Assembly (NCBI GenBank): GCA_964593795.1
Contig: CAZQJC010000095.1
Coordinates: forward strand, 1-64,000
Length of the DNA: 64,000 nt
Direction: 5' to 3'
From: JAHFDS01 sp964593795
GTDB taxonomy: Bacteria > Myxococcota_A > Polyangia > JAHFDS01
Of this stretch, positions 9,978 through 18,242 are shown piece by piece. The first letter of the stretch is position 1. The number at the start of each line of letters is the position of its first letter. Under the pieces are notes generated by a model that made no database searches, was not told the origin of the DNA, and worked only from the letters and a program-made list of their open reading frames with translations. The position numbers and the translations under genes were made by a program.

Positions 9978-10118
9978 CGGCGGCCTGAAGGCCGCCGCAG
10001 GAGGGGCGCGCCGCCCCTCCCCCAGCCCCACCCGGCAAAGCGGTGCCTGGGCCCCCTCCCTGCGTCTTCGCTCGGCTTCGCCTCGCTACGGCCTTGCGGC
10101 TCGCTGCCGCTCGCCTCG
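9978..10118 (+). repeat. Gene-3'-associated structured repeat, copy R1
   Basis: Starting 8 nt after the upstream stop is an 8-bp perfect hairpin (9978-9985 with 9990-9997, loop TGAA). The shared core follows: AGGAGGGGC...GCCCCTCCCCCAG, a variable third segment, CCCCCTCCCTGCGTCTTCG and CCTTGCGGCTCGCTG. Copies R2-R4 share this order. See the finding on this family. Confidence 0.85.
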
Positions 10119-10160
10119 ACGATCGCTCCGGAGTTTCTGCGCGATCCGCGGCTCACCGAA

Positions 10161-10195
10161 GCCTGAAGCCTGAAGCCTGAAGCCTGAAGCCGGAG
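10161..10195 (+). repeat. Tandem heptamer GCCTGAA, four copies
   Basis: Four perfect GCCTGAA units (10161-10188) are followed by a degenerate GCCGGAG. The array sits 31 bp upstream of the thiolase-like gene. A related array in the opposite orientation lies downstream of the same gene at 12032-12057. Confidence 0.9.
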
Positions 10196-10226
10196 GGCTC
10201 ACCGATCCGCGATAAGCTGGCGGCGC

Positions 10227-11963
10227 ATGCGCGACCGTCGTGCCGTCTACGTGGTCGATGCGGCCTTGCAGGATGGCCCCATCACTGATCGCCCCACCGC
10301 CACGCTCGATCAGCAATGCCTGGAGGCCGCGCGCAAGCTCGTCGTCGACGACGCCACGCTGCGGAGCGGCATCGAGGCCGTGTACTTCGGCACGATGGGG
10401 GTCTTCCGCGGCGTCGCACGCGCGCGACTCGCGCCCGCCCACATCCCGAACCACCTGCGCCGCGAGCTCGGCCTCGATGGCCTGCGCGGCAGCGGCTACC
10501 ACACCTACCTGTCGACCTCGGAGTCGGGGGCCGTCGCGCTCATCAAGGCGTTCCAGGACCTCGCGGAGGGCCGCTTCGAGACCGTGCTCGTCGTCGCAGG
10601 AGAGCAGATGTTCTCGCTCGATCCCGCGCAGCGCGCCGAGGATCGCGCCGACATCGCGCACTGGATCCGCTCGGTCGTCGATCCGGTCGAGGCCGATCGC
10701 TATGGCCTGTCGATGCCGTGGATCGGCAACCTGCTGTTCGACCACCAGCTCTGGCACTCGGGCCTTCCGCGCGCGCTCTGGCGCGACCTCGTCGAGACCT
10801 CCACGCTCGACAAGTACGAGTGGAGCCAGCTCTACCCCGCGACGCTGCAGGGCGGCAAGGAGCTCGCGCAGCCGGCATCGTTGGTCACCGCGGCGCGCTA
10901 CCGCGACGACGCCCGGAACCCGTGGGTGACGCCGCACTTCCGCCGCGACGATCTGTGCGCCAACGCCAACGGCGCGACCGCCGTCATCCTGTCCACCGCG
11001 CCGCCGATGGTCGCGCGTGGACGCCGCAAGGTGCGCATCGTCGGCATGGGCGAGGGGCACACCTCGGTGGCGCTCGCGGGACGCGGCGGCCCCTTCGCGC
11101 GACCCTCGAGCATCCGGCGTGCCCTGCGCGAGCTGTGCAGCAGCGCCGCGATCGATCCCACGATCCTGTGGGACGATCGCCCGGGGGCTCCGACCGCCGG
11201 CATCTTCCACGACGCCTTCCCGTCGATCGAGCTCGCGTTCCTGTCCGAGCTCGCGCGCGTCGCCGAGCCCGACGAGGGGCAGCGCTGGCGGTGGGTGTGC
11301 GACCGCTTCGTGCGGAGCTGGTCGAACCCGCTCGGCGGCCTCTGCGCGAGCGGCCACGCGCTCGGCAACTCGGGCCTGTTCCAGGTCGCCAAGGCGTTCC
11401 ACAGCCTGGCCAAGGACGCGCGCTACCTGCGTACCGGAGATCCGGCCCTCGCGGCCTACGAGGCGGCGATGGGTGCCCGGCAATACCTCGTGACGAGCGT
11501 GGGCTCGGCGCTGACGAACATCATCGCGACGCTGCTCGTCGACGAGGACGACTTCGCGTCGCGCGAACGGCTCGTCGAGGCCGAGCGCCGCCACGCGCCG
11601 GGCGAGGTGGACCACAACTTCGCCCGCGAGGGCGTGGATCCGCGCTTCGCCGCCGTCGCGTGCGCACCAGGCGAGGGCGTCGTCCTCGGCGCGACGAAGG
11701 TGCGCCTCGAGAGCGGGCCCGCCTGGGCCTATCTCGTCCAGGCCGGCGCGAGCACGCGCCTGGCGCTGGATCCCGCCGGCGCGCGAGAGTCGCATCCGGT
11801 GGGCACACGCGTCGAGCTCACCGAGCGCGGCGAGCGCACGGAGCTCGCCGCGGTGCGCGGGCTCGCGGTGCCCGCGCCGGTGGCCGAGGCCTCGGTCGAG
11901 CGCGAGCTCGGCGCCGCGGTGGACGCCGCGAGGCGAGGCCGCCTGCGCCGTCGCATGGGCTAA
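10227..11963 (+). CDS. Thiolase-fold protein with C-terminal OB-like extension, cysteines absent
   Basis: This 578-aa protein has the thiolase C-terminal signature GGLCASGHALGNSG near residue 375 (retaining the His of GHP/GHA) and DAFPSIELAFLSE before it. The usual N-terminal nucleophile block, C-A-S-G, reads S-E-S-G (TSESGAVAL, near residue 95), and the second catalytic Cys region reads VTSVGSAL. Both cysteines of condensing thiolases therefore appear to be missing. The last 110 residues look like a DUF35/OB-fold module (EGVVLGATKVRLESG). Known relatives with this logic are the SCP-x and Ltp2-type retro-aldolases that need a DUF35 partner; a fused version acting on CoA thioesters is a reasonable inference. 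The gene is flanked by heptamer arrays. Confidence 0.66.
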   Translation: MRDRRAVYVVDAALQDGPITDRPTATLDQQCLEAARKLVVDDATLRSGIEAVYFGTMGVFRGVARARLAPAHIPNHLRRELGLDGLRGSGYHTYLSTSESGAVALIKAFQDLAEGRFETVLVVAGEQMFSLDPAQRAEDRADIAHWIRSVVDPVEADRYGLSMPWIGNLLFDHQLWHSGLPRALWRDLVETSTLDKYEWSQLYPATLQGGKELAQPASLVTAARYRDDARNPWVTPHFRRDDLCANANGATAVILSTAPPMVARGRRKVRIVGMGEGHTSVALAGRGGPFARPSSIRRALRELCSSAAIDPTILWDDRPGAPTAGIFHDAFPSIELAFLSELARVAEPDEGQRWRWVCDRFVRSWSNPLGGLCASGHALGNSGLFQVAKAFHSLAKDARYLRTGDPALAAYEAAMGARQYLVTSVGSALTNIIATLLVDEDDFASRERLVEAERRHAPGEVDHNFAREGVDPRFAAVACAPGEGVVLGATKVRLESGPAWAYLVQAGASTRLALDPAGARESHPVGTRVELTERGERTELAAVRGLAVPAPVAEASVERELGAAVDAARRGRLRRRMG

Positions 11964-12031
11964 GGACCGGTCGCGAAGTGAGGACAGCCAGCGCCCCGTA
12001 TCGCGGCAGCATGCGCCAGTGCTCGAGTGGA

Positions 12032-12057
12032 CAGGCTTCGGGCTTCAGGCTTCGGGC
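12032..12057 (-). repeat. Heptamer array, inverted relative to 10161-10195
   Basis: TTCAGGC/TTCGGGC units, the reverse complement of GCCTGAA/GCCCGAA, occur about four times between the thiolase-like gene and mutH. With the array at 10161 they bracket the 10227-11963 gene as an inverted pair. Confidence 0.75.
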
Positions 12058-12149
12058 TGCAGCCGGAAGCCCGGATCCAGGCTCGGCCGTAGCCGTAGGC
12101 CAACCATCCCCGCGAAGGGGCGCGCTGGGCGCCCAAGACCATGTCTCGC

Positions 12150-12857
12150 TCACCGACCGCGGGCGGGGCCGAGGCCCGTGGTGAACGCGCGCGCCACGAT
12201 GGCGCTGGTGAACGACGTGCGCAGGTAGAAGCCGCGCGGGAGAGACAGGATGGGACCACCTTCCTCGTCGGCGGACAGGCGGCGCGCGCGCCCGTGCGCC
12301 GCCTTGGGGCGCACCTGCACGACCGCGCCGAGGTGCGCGGTGACGTCGTCGATGCGCCCCGCGCCGACCAGGCCCTGGAAGAGCGCGTGGTCGGCGCGCA
12401 GCCGCGCCTCGTCCTCGGGCGAAGGGCTCCAGAGGAGCGGCGCACCGAACGGGCGCTCGGCGAGCGGGACGTCAGGGGACGCGAGCACGGGGACCCACAG
12501 GACGCGCGCGAGCTTGGCGCGCAGACGCGAGCCCTCCCACGCGGTTCGCACGAGCTCGTCGGGGTGCAGGGAGCAGACGAAGGTGGTCTCGCGCGGGCGA
12601 CCGCGTCGGTCCACCGGCAGCGTCTTGAGCTCGACGCCGAGGGCTGCGAAGTCGGGGCCCGGACGCGAGCCGGCGTCGGCGCCGAGCGCGGCCTCCACGA
12701 GCGCGCCGACGAACCCCTTGGCGCGCCGCTGGTCGAGCGCGGGCTCGCGTCCGAGCGAGCGCGCGAGCCGGCCGATGGTCCAGCCCGCGATCGCGTCGGC
12801 CCGCGCGAGGAGCGCGGCCTCGGTCAGCGGGGCAGGGGGCCGATCGAGGGATGACAT
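12150..12857 (-). CDS. mutH: DNA mismatch repair endonuclease MutH
   Basis: This 235-aa protein matches MutH along its length. From my memory of the E. coli protein, the catalytic residues align with a constant offset of one: E55, D69, E76 and K78 (in PDFAALGVELKT) for E56, D70, E77, K79, and K115 (LRAKLARVLW) for K116. RPRETTFVC, APLLWSP, RPKAAHG and LPRGFYLRTSFTSA are further family blocks. MutH nicks the unmethylated strand at hemimethylated GATC after MutS/MutL activation, so it implies Dam methylation. The start ATG 12857 is preceded by a GGAGGGG Shine-Dalgarno. No dam, mutS or mutL lies in the window. Confidence 0.93.
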   Translation of the reverse strand: MSSLDRPPAPLTEAALLARADAIAGWTIGRLARSLGREPALDQRRAKGFVGALVEAALGADAGSRPGPDFAALGVELKTLPVDRRGRPRETTFVCSLHPDELVRTAWEGSRLRAKLARVLWVPVLASPDVPLAERPFGAPLLWSPSPEDEARLRADHALFQGLVGAGRIDDVTAHLGAVVQVRPKAAHGRARRLSADEEGGPILSLPRGFYLRTSFTSAIVARAFTTGLGPARGR

Positions 12858-13074
12858 GGAGCCCCCTCCGCCTCGGGGGTGGGTGGGTTCGTATCACGCG
12901 CCCCTGACAGCCGCGCCGGTGACGTCGACAGCGGGCAACGATCGAACGAAGCGCATCTCTGATGCGCCTCCGTGCCGCGCGCCGCTGTGCGCGAGCGGAG
13001 CGAGGCGCCGCGCGCCACCTCCGAAGCGACGCAACGCGCATCCGAGGCGCCTCAGCGCCGGGCACCGCCTGCAG

Positions 13075-13152
13075 CAGGAAGCGAGCGAAGCGAGCCGCAG
13101 GGAGGGGGGAGGGGCAGTCGGGCCCCTCCTGGAGGCCGCCTCGAGGCGGCCA
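13075..13152 (-). repeat. Gene-3'-associated structured repeat, copy R2
   Basis: On the minus strand, 9 nt after the rhodanese stop, lies the hairpin GGCCGCC-TCGA-GGCGGCC (13134-13151). CAGGAGGGGC, a short loop, GCCCCTCC and CCCTCCCTGCGGCTCGCT follow. The third hairpin present in R1, R3 and R4 is absent here. The rest of the 303-bp gap up to mutH holds GC-rich degenerate repeats and no convincing gene. Confidence 0.8.
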
Positions 13153-13160
13153 CGAGCCAG

Positions 13161-13676
13161 TCAGTTCGGGAGCTCGGTGGCGAGCTTGCTCGTGGTGCCG
13201 CCGGCCGCTTGCCACGCCTCGTAGCCCCCCGCGAGGACCTCGACCGCCTCGATGCCGTCGCCGAGGAAGTGCTCACCTGCGTAGCTCGCTCGCGTGCCGT
13301 CCTGGCAGTACAGCACCACCGGCCGTCCGTCGGCCCGAACCTCCGCGAGCTGCACGAGCAGGTTCGCGATGGGCCACGCCCGCGCGCCCGGGATCATCCC
13401 GTGCGCGGTCTCGACCGCCTCGCGCACGTCGATGATCAGCATCCGCTCGCGGCGCTCGATGCGGTCGCGCAGCGCGGCGACCGTCACGAGCGCGGCCTTG
13501 CGGCCCATGGGCACGGTCGCGCGGCGCGGGGCGGCTGGTGCGGGCGGCGGCGCGTCGAGCTGCTCCGCGATCCCCTGCACCACCCGTCGCAGGAGCTTGA
13601 CGGGGCCGACCTCCGGCGCGGGCAGACCGGCGAGCGTGCGCAAGCCTCGCGCGAGGCGCTTCTTCGCGTCGAACAT
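13161..13676 (-). CDS. Rhodanese-domain protein
   Basis: This 171-aa cytoplasmic protein has a C-terminal rhodanese domain (about residues 65-165) with the active-site loop YCQDGTRAS, whose Cys is the sulfur carrier, and the upstream IIDVREAVETAHGMIPGA motif. The N-terminal 60 residues are helical and basic, with no recognised fold. It may take part in sulfur transfer or redox signalling. Start choice: ATG 13676 has GGAGG at 13685-13689 with 8-nt spacing, whereas the longer frame starting at 13691 would put that Shine-Dalgarno inside the coding region. It lies downstream of the DUF4031 gene on the same strand. Confidence 0.85.
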   Translation of the reverse strand: MFDAKKRLARGLRTLAGLPAPEVGPVKLLRRVVQGIAEQLDAPPPAPAAPRRATVPMGRKAALVTVAALRDRIERRERMLIIDVREAVETAHGMIPGARAWPIANLLVQLAEVRADGRPVVLYCQDGTRASYAGEHFLGDGIEAVEVLAGGYEAWQAAGGTTSKLATELPN

Positions 13677-13758
13677 CGATGGGACCTCCACGGGCGCGGA
13701 ATGTAGTGACGTCGCCCGCCGCGATCAACCCCAGACGACCAGCCGCGCCGCCAGGTCC

Positions 13759-14028
13759 CTATTCCCCGGCTCGCTTCCGGCGCAGCGCTCGCGCCAGCTC
13801 GCTCCGCGAGGTGCGCACGGCGCCTGCCGCCTCCGCCGCCGGCAGGAGCTCGGCCGGCACGTCGTAGTGCTCGCGGATCGTGCCGGCGAGATGCAGCGCG
13901 CGGGCCGGCAGGCCGAGGCGCGCGCCGAACGCGGCGAGCTCGGCCCGACCCGCCTCGCCCGGTCGATCCGAGATCGCGTGCGACGTCGCGCGGCGGCCCC
14001 AGCGCACGGGGGGATCGAGCAAGATCAC
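13759..14028 (-). CDS. DUF4031 domain protein
   Basis: This small 89-aa protein fits the DUF4031 pattern: an N-terminal MILLDPPVRWGRRATSHAISD block, ELAAFGARLGLPARALH in the middle and EHYDVPAELLPAAEAAGAV near the end. The conserved His and Asp residues suggest a metal or phosphate site, but no function is established for this family. It starts at GTG 14028, six bases after the stop of the D-threonine-aldolase-like gene, so it is the last gene but one of a minus-strand operon. Confidence 0.75.
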   Translation of the reverse strand: MILLDPPVRWGRRATSHAISDRPGEAGRAELAAFGARLGLPARALHLAGTIREHYDVPAELLPAAEAAGAVRTSRSELARALRRKRAGE

Positions 14029-14034
14029 ATCCGC

Positions 14035-15246
14035 CTACGCGAATGAATGGCCGAGCCCCCGATACGTCGGCGCCCGCCCGACCAGCTCGTCCCCGCGGAT
14101 GAGCAGGTACTCGCCGAAGTGCTCGGCCAGCTCGCCCGCCTTGGCGTGGCGGAAGAAGACCGGATCGCCCGGGCGCAGCGCGTGCGCCGCGGCTCCGCGC
14201 ACGGGCGTCTGCACCTCGCCCGCGCCCTCGAGCGGCACCAGCCGGAGGCCACGCGGCAGGTGCGGCACCGGCAGGCGGTCCGGCCCGGCCGCGCCCGAGG
14301 CGACGTAGCCGCCGCCGTGGCACGTGACCACGCCGGGCGCCGGCGCGCGCGCCACCTGCAGCGCGAACATCGCCGCCGGCACGAGCTCGAGGCCGCGGTA
14401 GTAGTCGAACAGGTGGCTCGCCAGGAACCCCGAACCCGCCGTGGTCTCGGTGACCCAGGGCTCGCGCGCCGTCTCGAGGAGCGAGCCGGTGCCGCCCCCG
14501 TTGAAGAGCGGCGCCGGGAGCCCCGCGCGATCGAGCGCCTCCGCCACCGCGCGCCGCCGCGCCGCGACCGCCGTGATCGAGGCGCGCCGGATGGCCCGGC
14601 GCACGGGGTTCGTCGCGCGCGAGAACGGGCTCTCATCGGGCAGACCCGCCACCTGCGCCTCGTAGCCCATCACGCCGCCGAACGAGAGCCCTGGCGTGTC
14701 CGCCGCCGCCCGCGCGAGCGCCACGACCTCGTCGGGCCGGTGCACCGGGCTCCGCAAGACGCCGAGGCGCGCGCCGAGGAGGCGCAGCGAGAGATCGAGC
14801 TCCACGACGACTCGCACGCGCACGCCCCGCGCCCGCGCCGCGCGCGCGAGCGGATCCATCTGCGCAGGCGAATCGATCACCGCGGCCACGCGCACCCCTC
14901 GCGCCGCGAGCTCCGCCAGCGTGGTCACGTCGGCCGCCTGGGCGCTCGGGTACGCGACGAGCAGGTCCGTAAAGCCGCGCTCCGCCAGCAGCAGCGCCTC
15001 GCGCGCCGAGTAGCACATGAGGCCCGAGATGCGCGCCCCGCCGCGCGCACAGATCGCCTCGAGCAGCGCCGGGCAGCGCACCGACTTCGACGCCACGCGC
15101 AGCGCCTGGCCTGGCCGCACCCGCGCCAGCAGGCGATCCACGTTCGCCTCGAGCGCGTCGAGGTCACACAGCGCCAGCGGCAGGGGCTGACCGGCGATGG
15201 CGCGCCGGTAGCGCGCGTACTCGGGCCACGACGGCCCCGGGGTCAC
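14035..15246 (-). CDS. D-threonine aldolase-like amino acid deaminase/aldolase
   Basis: This is a 403-aa fold-type III PLP enzyme. The N-terminal alanine-racemase-type barrel has LALCDLDALEANV and the PLP lysine in RVASKSVR (near residue 52); the glycine-rich phosphate-binding motif NGGGTGS lies near 260. The C-terminal metal-binding domain of the D-threonine aldolase family is indicated by CHGGGYVASG and by the His/Asp-rich end (FRHAKAGELAEHFGEY). It probably cleaves or deaminates a D-hydroxy amino acid in the cytoplasm. It starts at GTG 15246, overlapping the stop of the hydrolase-type lipoprotein upstream (GTGA). Confidence 0.82.
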   Translation of the reverse strand: MTPGPSWPEYARYRRAIAGQPLPLALCDLDALEANVDRLLARVRPGQALRVASKSVRCPALLEAICARGGARISGLMCYSAREALLLAERGFTDLLVAYPSAQAADVTTLAELAARGVRVAAVIDSPAQMDPLARAARARGVRVRVVVELDLSLRLLGARLGVLRSPVHRPDEVVALARAAADTPGLSFGGVMGYEAQVAGLPDESPFSRATNPVRRAIRRASITAVAARRRAVAEALDRAGLPAPLFNGGGTGSLLETAREPWVTETTAGSGFLASHLFDYYRGLELVPAAMFALQVARAPAPGVVTCHGGGYVASGAAGPDRLPVPHLPRGLRLVPLEGAGEVQTPVRGAAAHALRPGDPVFFRHAKAGELAEHFGEYLLIRGDELVGRAPTYRGLGHSFA

Positions 15247-17276
15247 TCGCAAGGGGCGTCCTCCGCCCCGCGCGCGACCACGACCGGCACCTCTCCAGCG
15301 CCGAGTGCCCGCAGGAAGCAGCGGATCTGCCGCTTGGGCGCCGCCGTCTGGAACACGACCTCGTGCCCGTCCTCGACGCCGTCCTGCCGCTCCTGCACCA
15401 CGATCGCCGTCGCGGCGCCGGCATTGCCGCGCGCCGGCAGCGCCACGCGCGCTCTCCCGGAGAAGTCGAGCAGGCTCTCGATCGCGTCGAACTCCGCGAG
15501 CTCGGGCGTGCTTCCGTCGATCGCCTCGCCGCCCACGTCGAGCCCGGCCGACAGCGTGGTGGCGTTGGCGATGGCCGGCAGGATGTAGTGATCGACGATG
15601 CCCTGCACCATGAGGACGCTGCGCGGGCTCGCGCCGCGCGCGATCGTGGGCGTGTACACCGGCGGGTCCGCCGCCTCGCCCGCCCACTGCAGGAGCATGA
15701 GCTCGACGTCGTGCGGCCCGAGCTCGTGCCCGACCAGCGCCTCGGCGAAGCCGCGCACCTCGAGCGGCTTCTTCTTGTGCAGCACGTTCTCGAGCCAGCT
15801 CCCGCCCGCGCCCGAGAGCAGGAGCGCCCGGAAGCGCGGCTCGATCGCCATCGCGAGCGGCGCGATGGTCGCGCCCATCGAGTGCCCCATGAGCGCGAGC
15901 CGCTCCGGGTCGAAGCGGACCTGAGCGGCGGGCGTGGGGGCGCCGGCCATCGCCGGGCAATCGGCCGCGTCGATCGACACTCGCTCGAGGATGTGCGCGG
16001 TGAGCGCGAGCTCGAGCGCAGACTGCCGCACGTTGTCGCGCATCGCCACGGGGTTGAGGACGTTGAAGATGAGGAGCTGCTCGTCCATGTGGGTGACGTT
16101 TCGCAGGCCCCCGTGCGGACCGTCGATGCTGGCGCCTGCCCAGCCGGCCTGCGCGAAGGTGCGCGCGAGGCCGCTGCCCGGGACGAGCACGCGCCCCGAC
16201 GCGTCGCGCACGCCCCGGTCCACGAGCGGCCGCTCGCCGCCGCCGCCCGTGCGCGAGAAGAGCACGAGGGGCAGGGGCCCCGCGCCGCGCGCCCGTGGCA
16301 CCGTCACCACGAAGTTCGCGCGCTCGTGCCCCTGCAGCGTCGGCGTGCCGCTCGCGTCGAGGGTCCAGTCACCGCCCTCGCTCTGATACGGGGGCGTGCC
16401 GCGCTGGTACTGCGGCATCGCGATCGTGCTCGCGTAGACGCAGTAGTCGTCGAACACCTCAGCGCGCCGGAAGGGCGCCTCGGGCGCGGGCACGCTCGCG
16501 AGCGCCGCGGCGCGGGCGCGCTCGAGCACGGTCGTCGGTCGCCACGTGCGGAACACCGCCAGCCCCGCGATCTGCGCGGGATCGGCGCCGAGCTCGCGCA
16601 GCGCGCCGAGCGCGCCCTGGTAGGCGGCCCTCGCGCCCTCGCGCATGCCCGCCGGGGCCTGCCCGGCGATCAGCTGGGCGATCGCCTTCGGCCGCCCGAG
16701 CGGCGCGCCCGCCGCGTCGCGGAGCGAGCGGAAGGCGACCGCCGCGTACGTGGTCTCCGGCTCGAGCGGCAGGCCCTGGTACGGCAGGATCGCGAGCGTG
16801 CTCCGCGCCGACGGACCGCGCTGCTCGGGCGCCCCCACCACCACCGGATGGCGCTTGCCGTAGGCCGGCGAGGCGCGATCGACCGCGACCAGCCACACCG
16901 GCGAGTCGGCGCGCGTGCTCGCGTGCGGGTCGGGCAGCGACGCCGCGTCGAGCGCCCCCGTCGTGGGCAGGTAGATCGTCGAGGTGAGCCCGGCGCCCTC
17001 GGTGTTGCCCGCGAGGATGGCGACCATCTGCGCCACGATGTCGTGCGGCTCGGGCGCGAACCCCTGCCACGACATCGCACCGGCGGCGTCACGCCGCGTC
17101 TCCGACGGCAGCGGCGAGCTCCAGAACGGGGCGCCCTCGGAGAGATCGAAGCGGAAGATCGTCCCTGGGTCGTCGCTCGCCGGTGGTGGGGGCGCCTCGG
17201 CGAGCCTTCCGCGCTCCCCGCACGCGGCGAGCAGCGCCCCTCCGAGCAGCACCCGGCCGAGCACGCGCGCCTTCAC
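15243..17276 (-). CDS. Secreted alpha/beta-hydrolase-type lipoprotein (esterase/lipase-like)
   Basis: This 677-aa protein has a lipobox (LLGGALLAAC, Cys near residue 19). The middle part is lipase-N-terminal-like, and the nucleophile elbow MGHSMGAT lies near residue 458, fitting an alpha/beta hydrolase with GxSxG. Candidate acid and base residues follow in VDHYILPA and further downstream but are not certain. It is the third gene of a chain with stop-start overlaps at both ends (17276 with the upstream stop and 15246 downstream). Related proteins in Myxococcota are annotated as extracellular lipases/esterases; the true substrate is unknown. Confidence 0.75.
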   Translation of the reverse strand: MKARVLGRVLLGGALLAACGERGRLAEAPPPPASDDPGTIFRFDLSEGAPFWSSPLPSETRRDAAGAMSWQGFAPEPHDIVAQMVAILAGNTEGAGLTSTIYLPTTGALDAASLPDPHASTRADSPVWLVAVDRASPAYGKRHPVVVGAPEQRGPSARSTLAILPYQGLPLEPETTYAAVAFRSLRDAAGAPLGRPKAIAQLIAGQAPAGMREGARAAYQGALGALRELGADPAQIAGLAVFRTWRPTTVLERARAAALASVPAPEAPFRRAEVFDDYCVYASTIAMPQYQRGTPPYQSEGGDWTLDASGTPTLQGHERANFVVTVPRARGAGPLPLVLFSRTGGGGERPLVDRGVRDASGRVLVPGSGLARTFAQAGWAGASIDGPHGGLRNVTHMDEQLLIFNVLNPVAMRDNVRQSALELALTAHILERVSIDAADCPAMAGAPTPAAQVRFDPERLALMGHSMGATIAPLAMAIEPRFRALLLSGAGGSWLENVLHKKKPLEVRGFAEALVGHELGPHDVELMLLQWAGEAADPPVYTPTIARGASPRSVLMVQGIVDHYILPAIANATTLSAGLDVGGEAIDGSTPELAEFDAIESLLDFSGRARVALPARGNAGAATAIVVQERQDGVEDGHEVVFQTAAPKRQIRCFLRALGAGEVPVVVARGAEDAPCE

Positions 17277-17767
17277 TGGATCCCCTGGCAGAGCTGCGGC
17301 CGCACGTCCACGCCGATCCTCTCCTTCGAGCCGAGGCGCGTGAGGCCCTCGCCGATGATCGCGACCGCCTCGTTGACCTCGGCCCAGTCGGACACCACGA
17401 CGACGGCGTTCATCGCGTCGGCCTCGCAGGCCGTGTCGTACGTGAACGCCACCCAGCTCGCGAGGTCCTCGCGGTGCGGCTGCACCACGTCGAAGTAGAG
17501 CTGCGTCACCGCGCGCCCGCGGTCCGCCGTCGGCGGCGAGGGCGGGACGTCGAGCTCGAAGCGTGTGCCGTGGCCGATCACGACCACGGCGGAGTCGGTG
17601 CAGCCGCGCTCCACGTGGTAGCCGCCCTGGTCACCGGCCAGCGACCACGCGGCCGGCGTGCCGGTCACCTCGCGGCCGCAGGTGGCGTCGTCCTCGACCT
17701 CGCAGCCCGCGCCGGCGATACATGCGGACATGCAGATGAGTCGGCCCGCGGCGCGCGCGCGCATCAC
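17273..17767 (-). CDS. Small secreted protein, function unknown
   Basis: This 164-aa protein has an N-terminal hydrophobic stretch ending in GAGCEVED, consistent with a lipoprotein or cleavable signal. It has five further cysteines (TCGRE, RGCTD, TACEA, PQLCQ) that could form disulfides in the periplasm. I do not recognise the fold. It begins GTG 17767 or ATG 17764, within the stop of the parvulin gene, and its own stop overlaps the start of the hydrolase lipoprotein. It is therefore likely co-produced with both. Confidence 0.65.
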   Translation of the reverse strand: MMRARAAGRLICMSACIAGAGCEVEDDATCGREVTGTPAAWSLAGDQGGYHVERGCTDSAVVVIGHGTRFELDVPPSPPTADRGRAVTQLYFDVVQPHREDLASWVAFTYDTACEADAMNAVVVVSDWAEVNEAVAIIGEGLTRLGSKERIGVDVRPQLCQGIQ

Positions 17768-18198
17768 CGCACCCGCCTCAGCACGTGCCAGCCGTAGCGC
17801 GTGCGCACGACGCCCGCCTCGCCGACCGCGAGCCGCAGGGAGAGCTTGAGGAACTTCGGCTCGTACGGCATGCCCGCCTCCACCGGGTACGTCTCCCCGC
17901 TCTTCGCCGTGCCCGCGTCGCTCGAGTGCGCGGCCATGAGCGGCTCGATCGCCTCGCCCGCGCGCAGCTTGGCGAGCACCGTGCGCGCGAGCGCCTCCGC
18001 GTCGGCCTCGGTCCTGGCCTTGGCCGGCTCGTCGAGCCCCTGCTTGTAGGCGCGCGCGAGGTCACCCCACGCGATGAGGACCTGCTTGACCTCGGCCTTC
18101 TCGGCCGCCTGGGCGCGATCGAGGACGTCGGAGGTGCTGAGGTTGTCCGCGGTCGCGCAGCCGAGCGCGATCGCGACGCCGAGGAGGAGCGCGCGCAT
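17764..18198 (-). CDS. Parvulin-type peptidyl-prolyl isomerase lipoprotein
   Basis: This 144-aa protein starts MRALLLGVAIALGC (lipobox). The C-terminal 80 residues match the end of a parvulin domain: ARTVLAKLRAGEAIEPLM, AHSSD, the GETYPVEAGM strand, LAVGEAGVVRTRYGWHVLRRV. The N-terminal half of the domain is short, so it is a compact version. It probably assists folding of envelope proteins encoded in the same cluster, but that is inference from position. The downstream small secreted protein overlaps its stop codon. Confidence 0.78.
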   Translation of the reverse strand: MRALLLGVAIALGCATADNLSTSDVLDRAQAAEKAEVKQVLIAWGDLARAYKQGLDEPAKARTEADAEALARTVLAKLRAGEAIEPLMAAHSSDAGTAKSGETYPVEAGMPYEPKFLKLSLRLAVGEAGVVRTRYGWHVLRRVR

Positions 18199-18242
18199 GC
18201 GGCGAGATTATCGCGCGCACGCCCGCCGAACGCCACGCGCGT

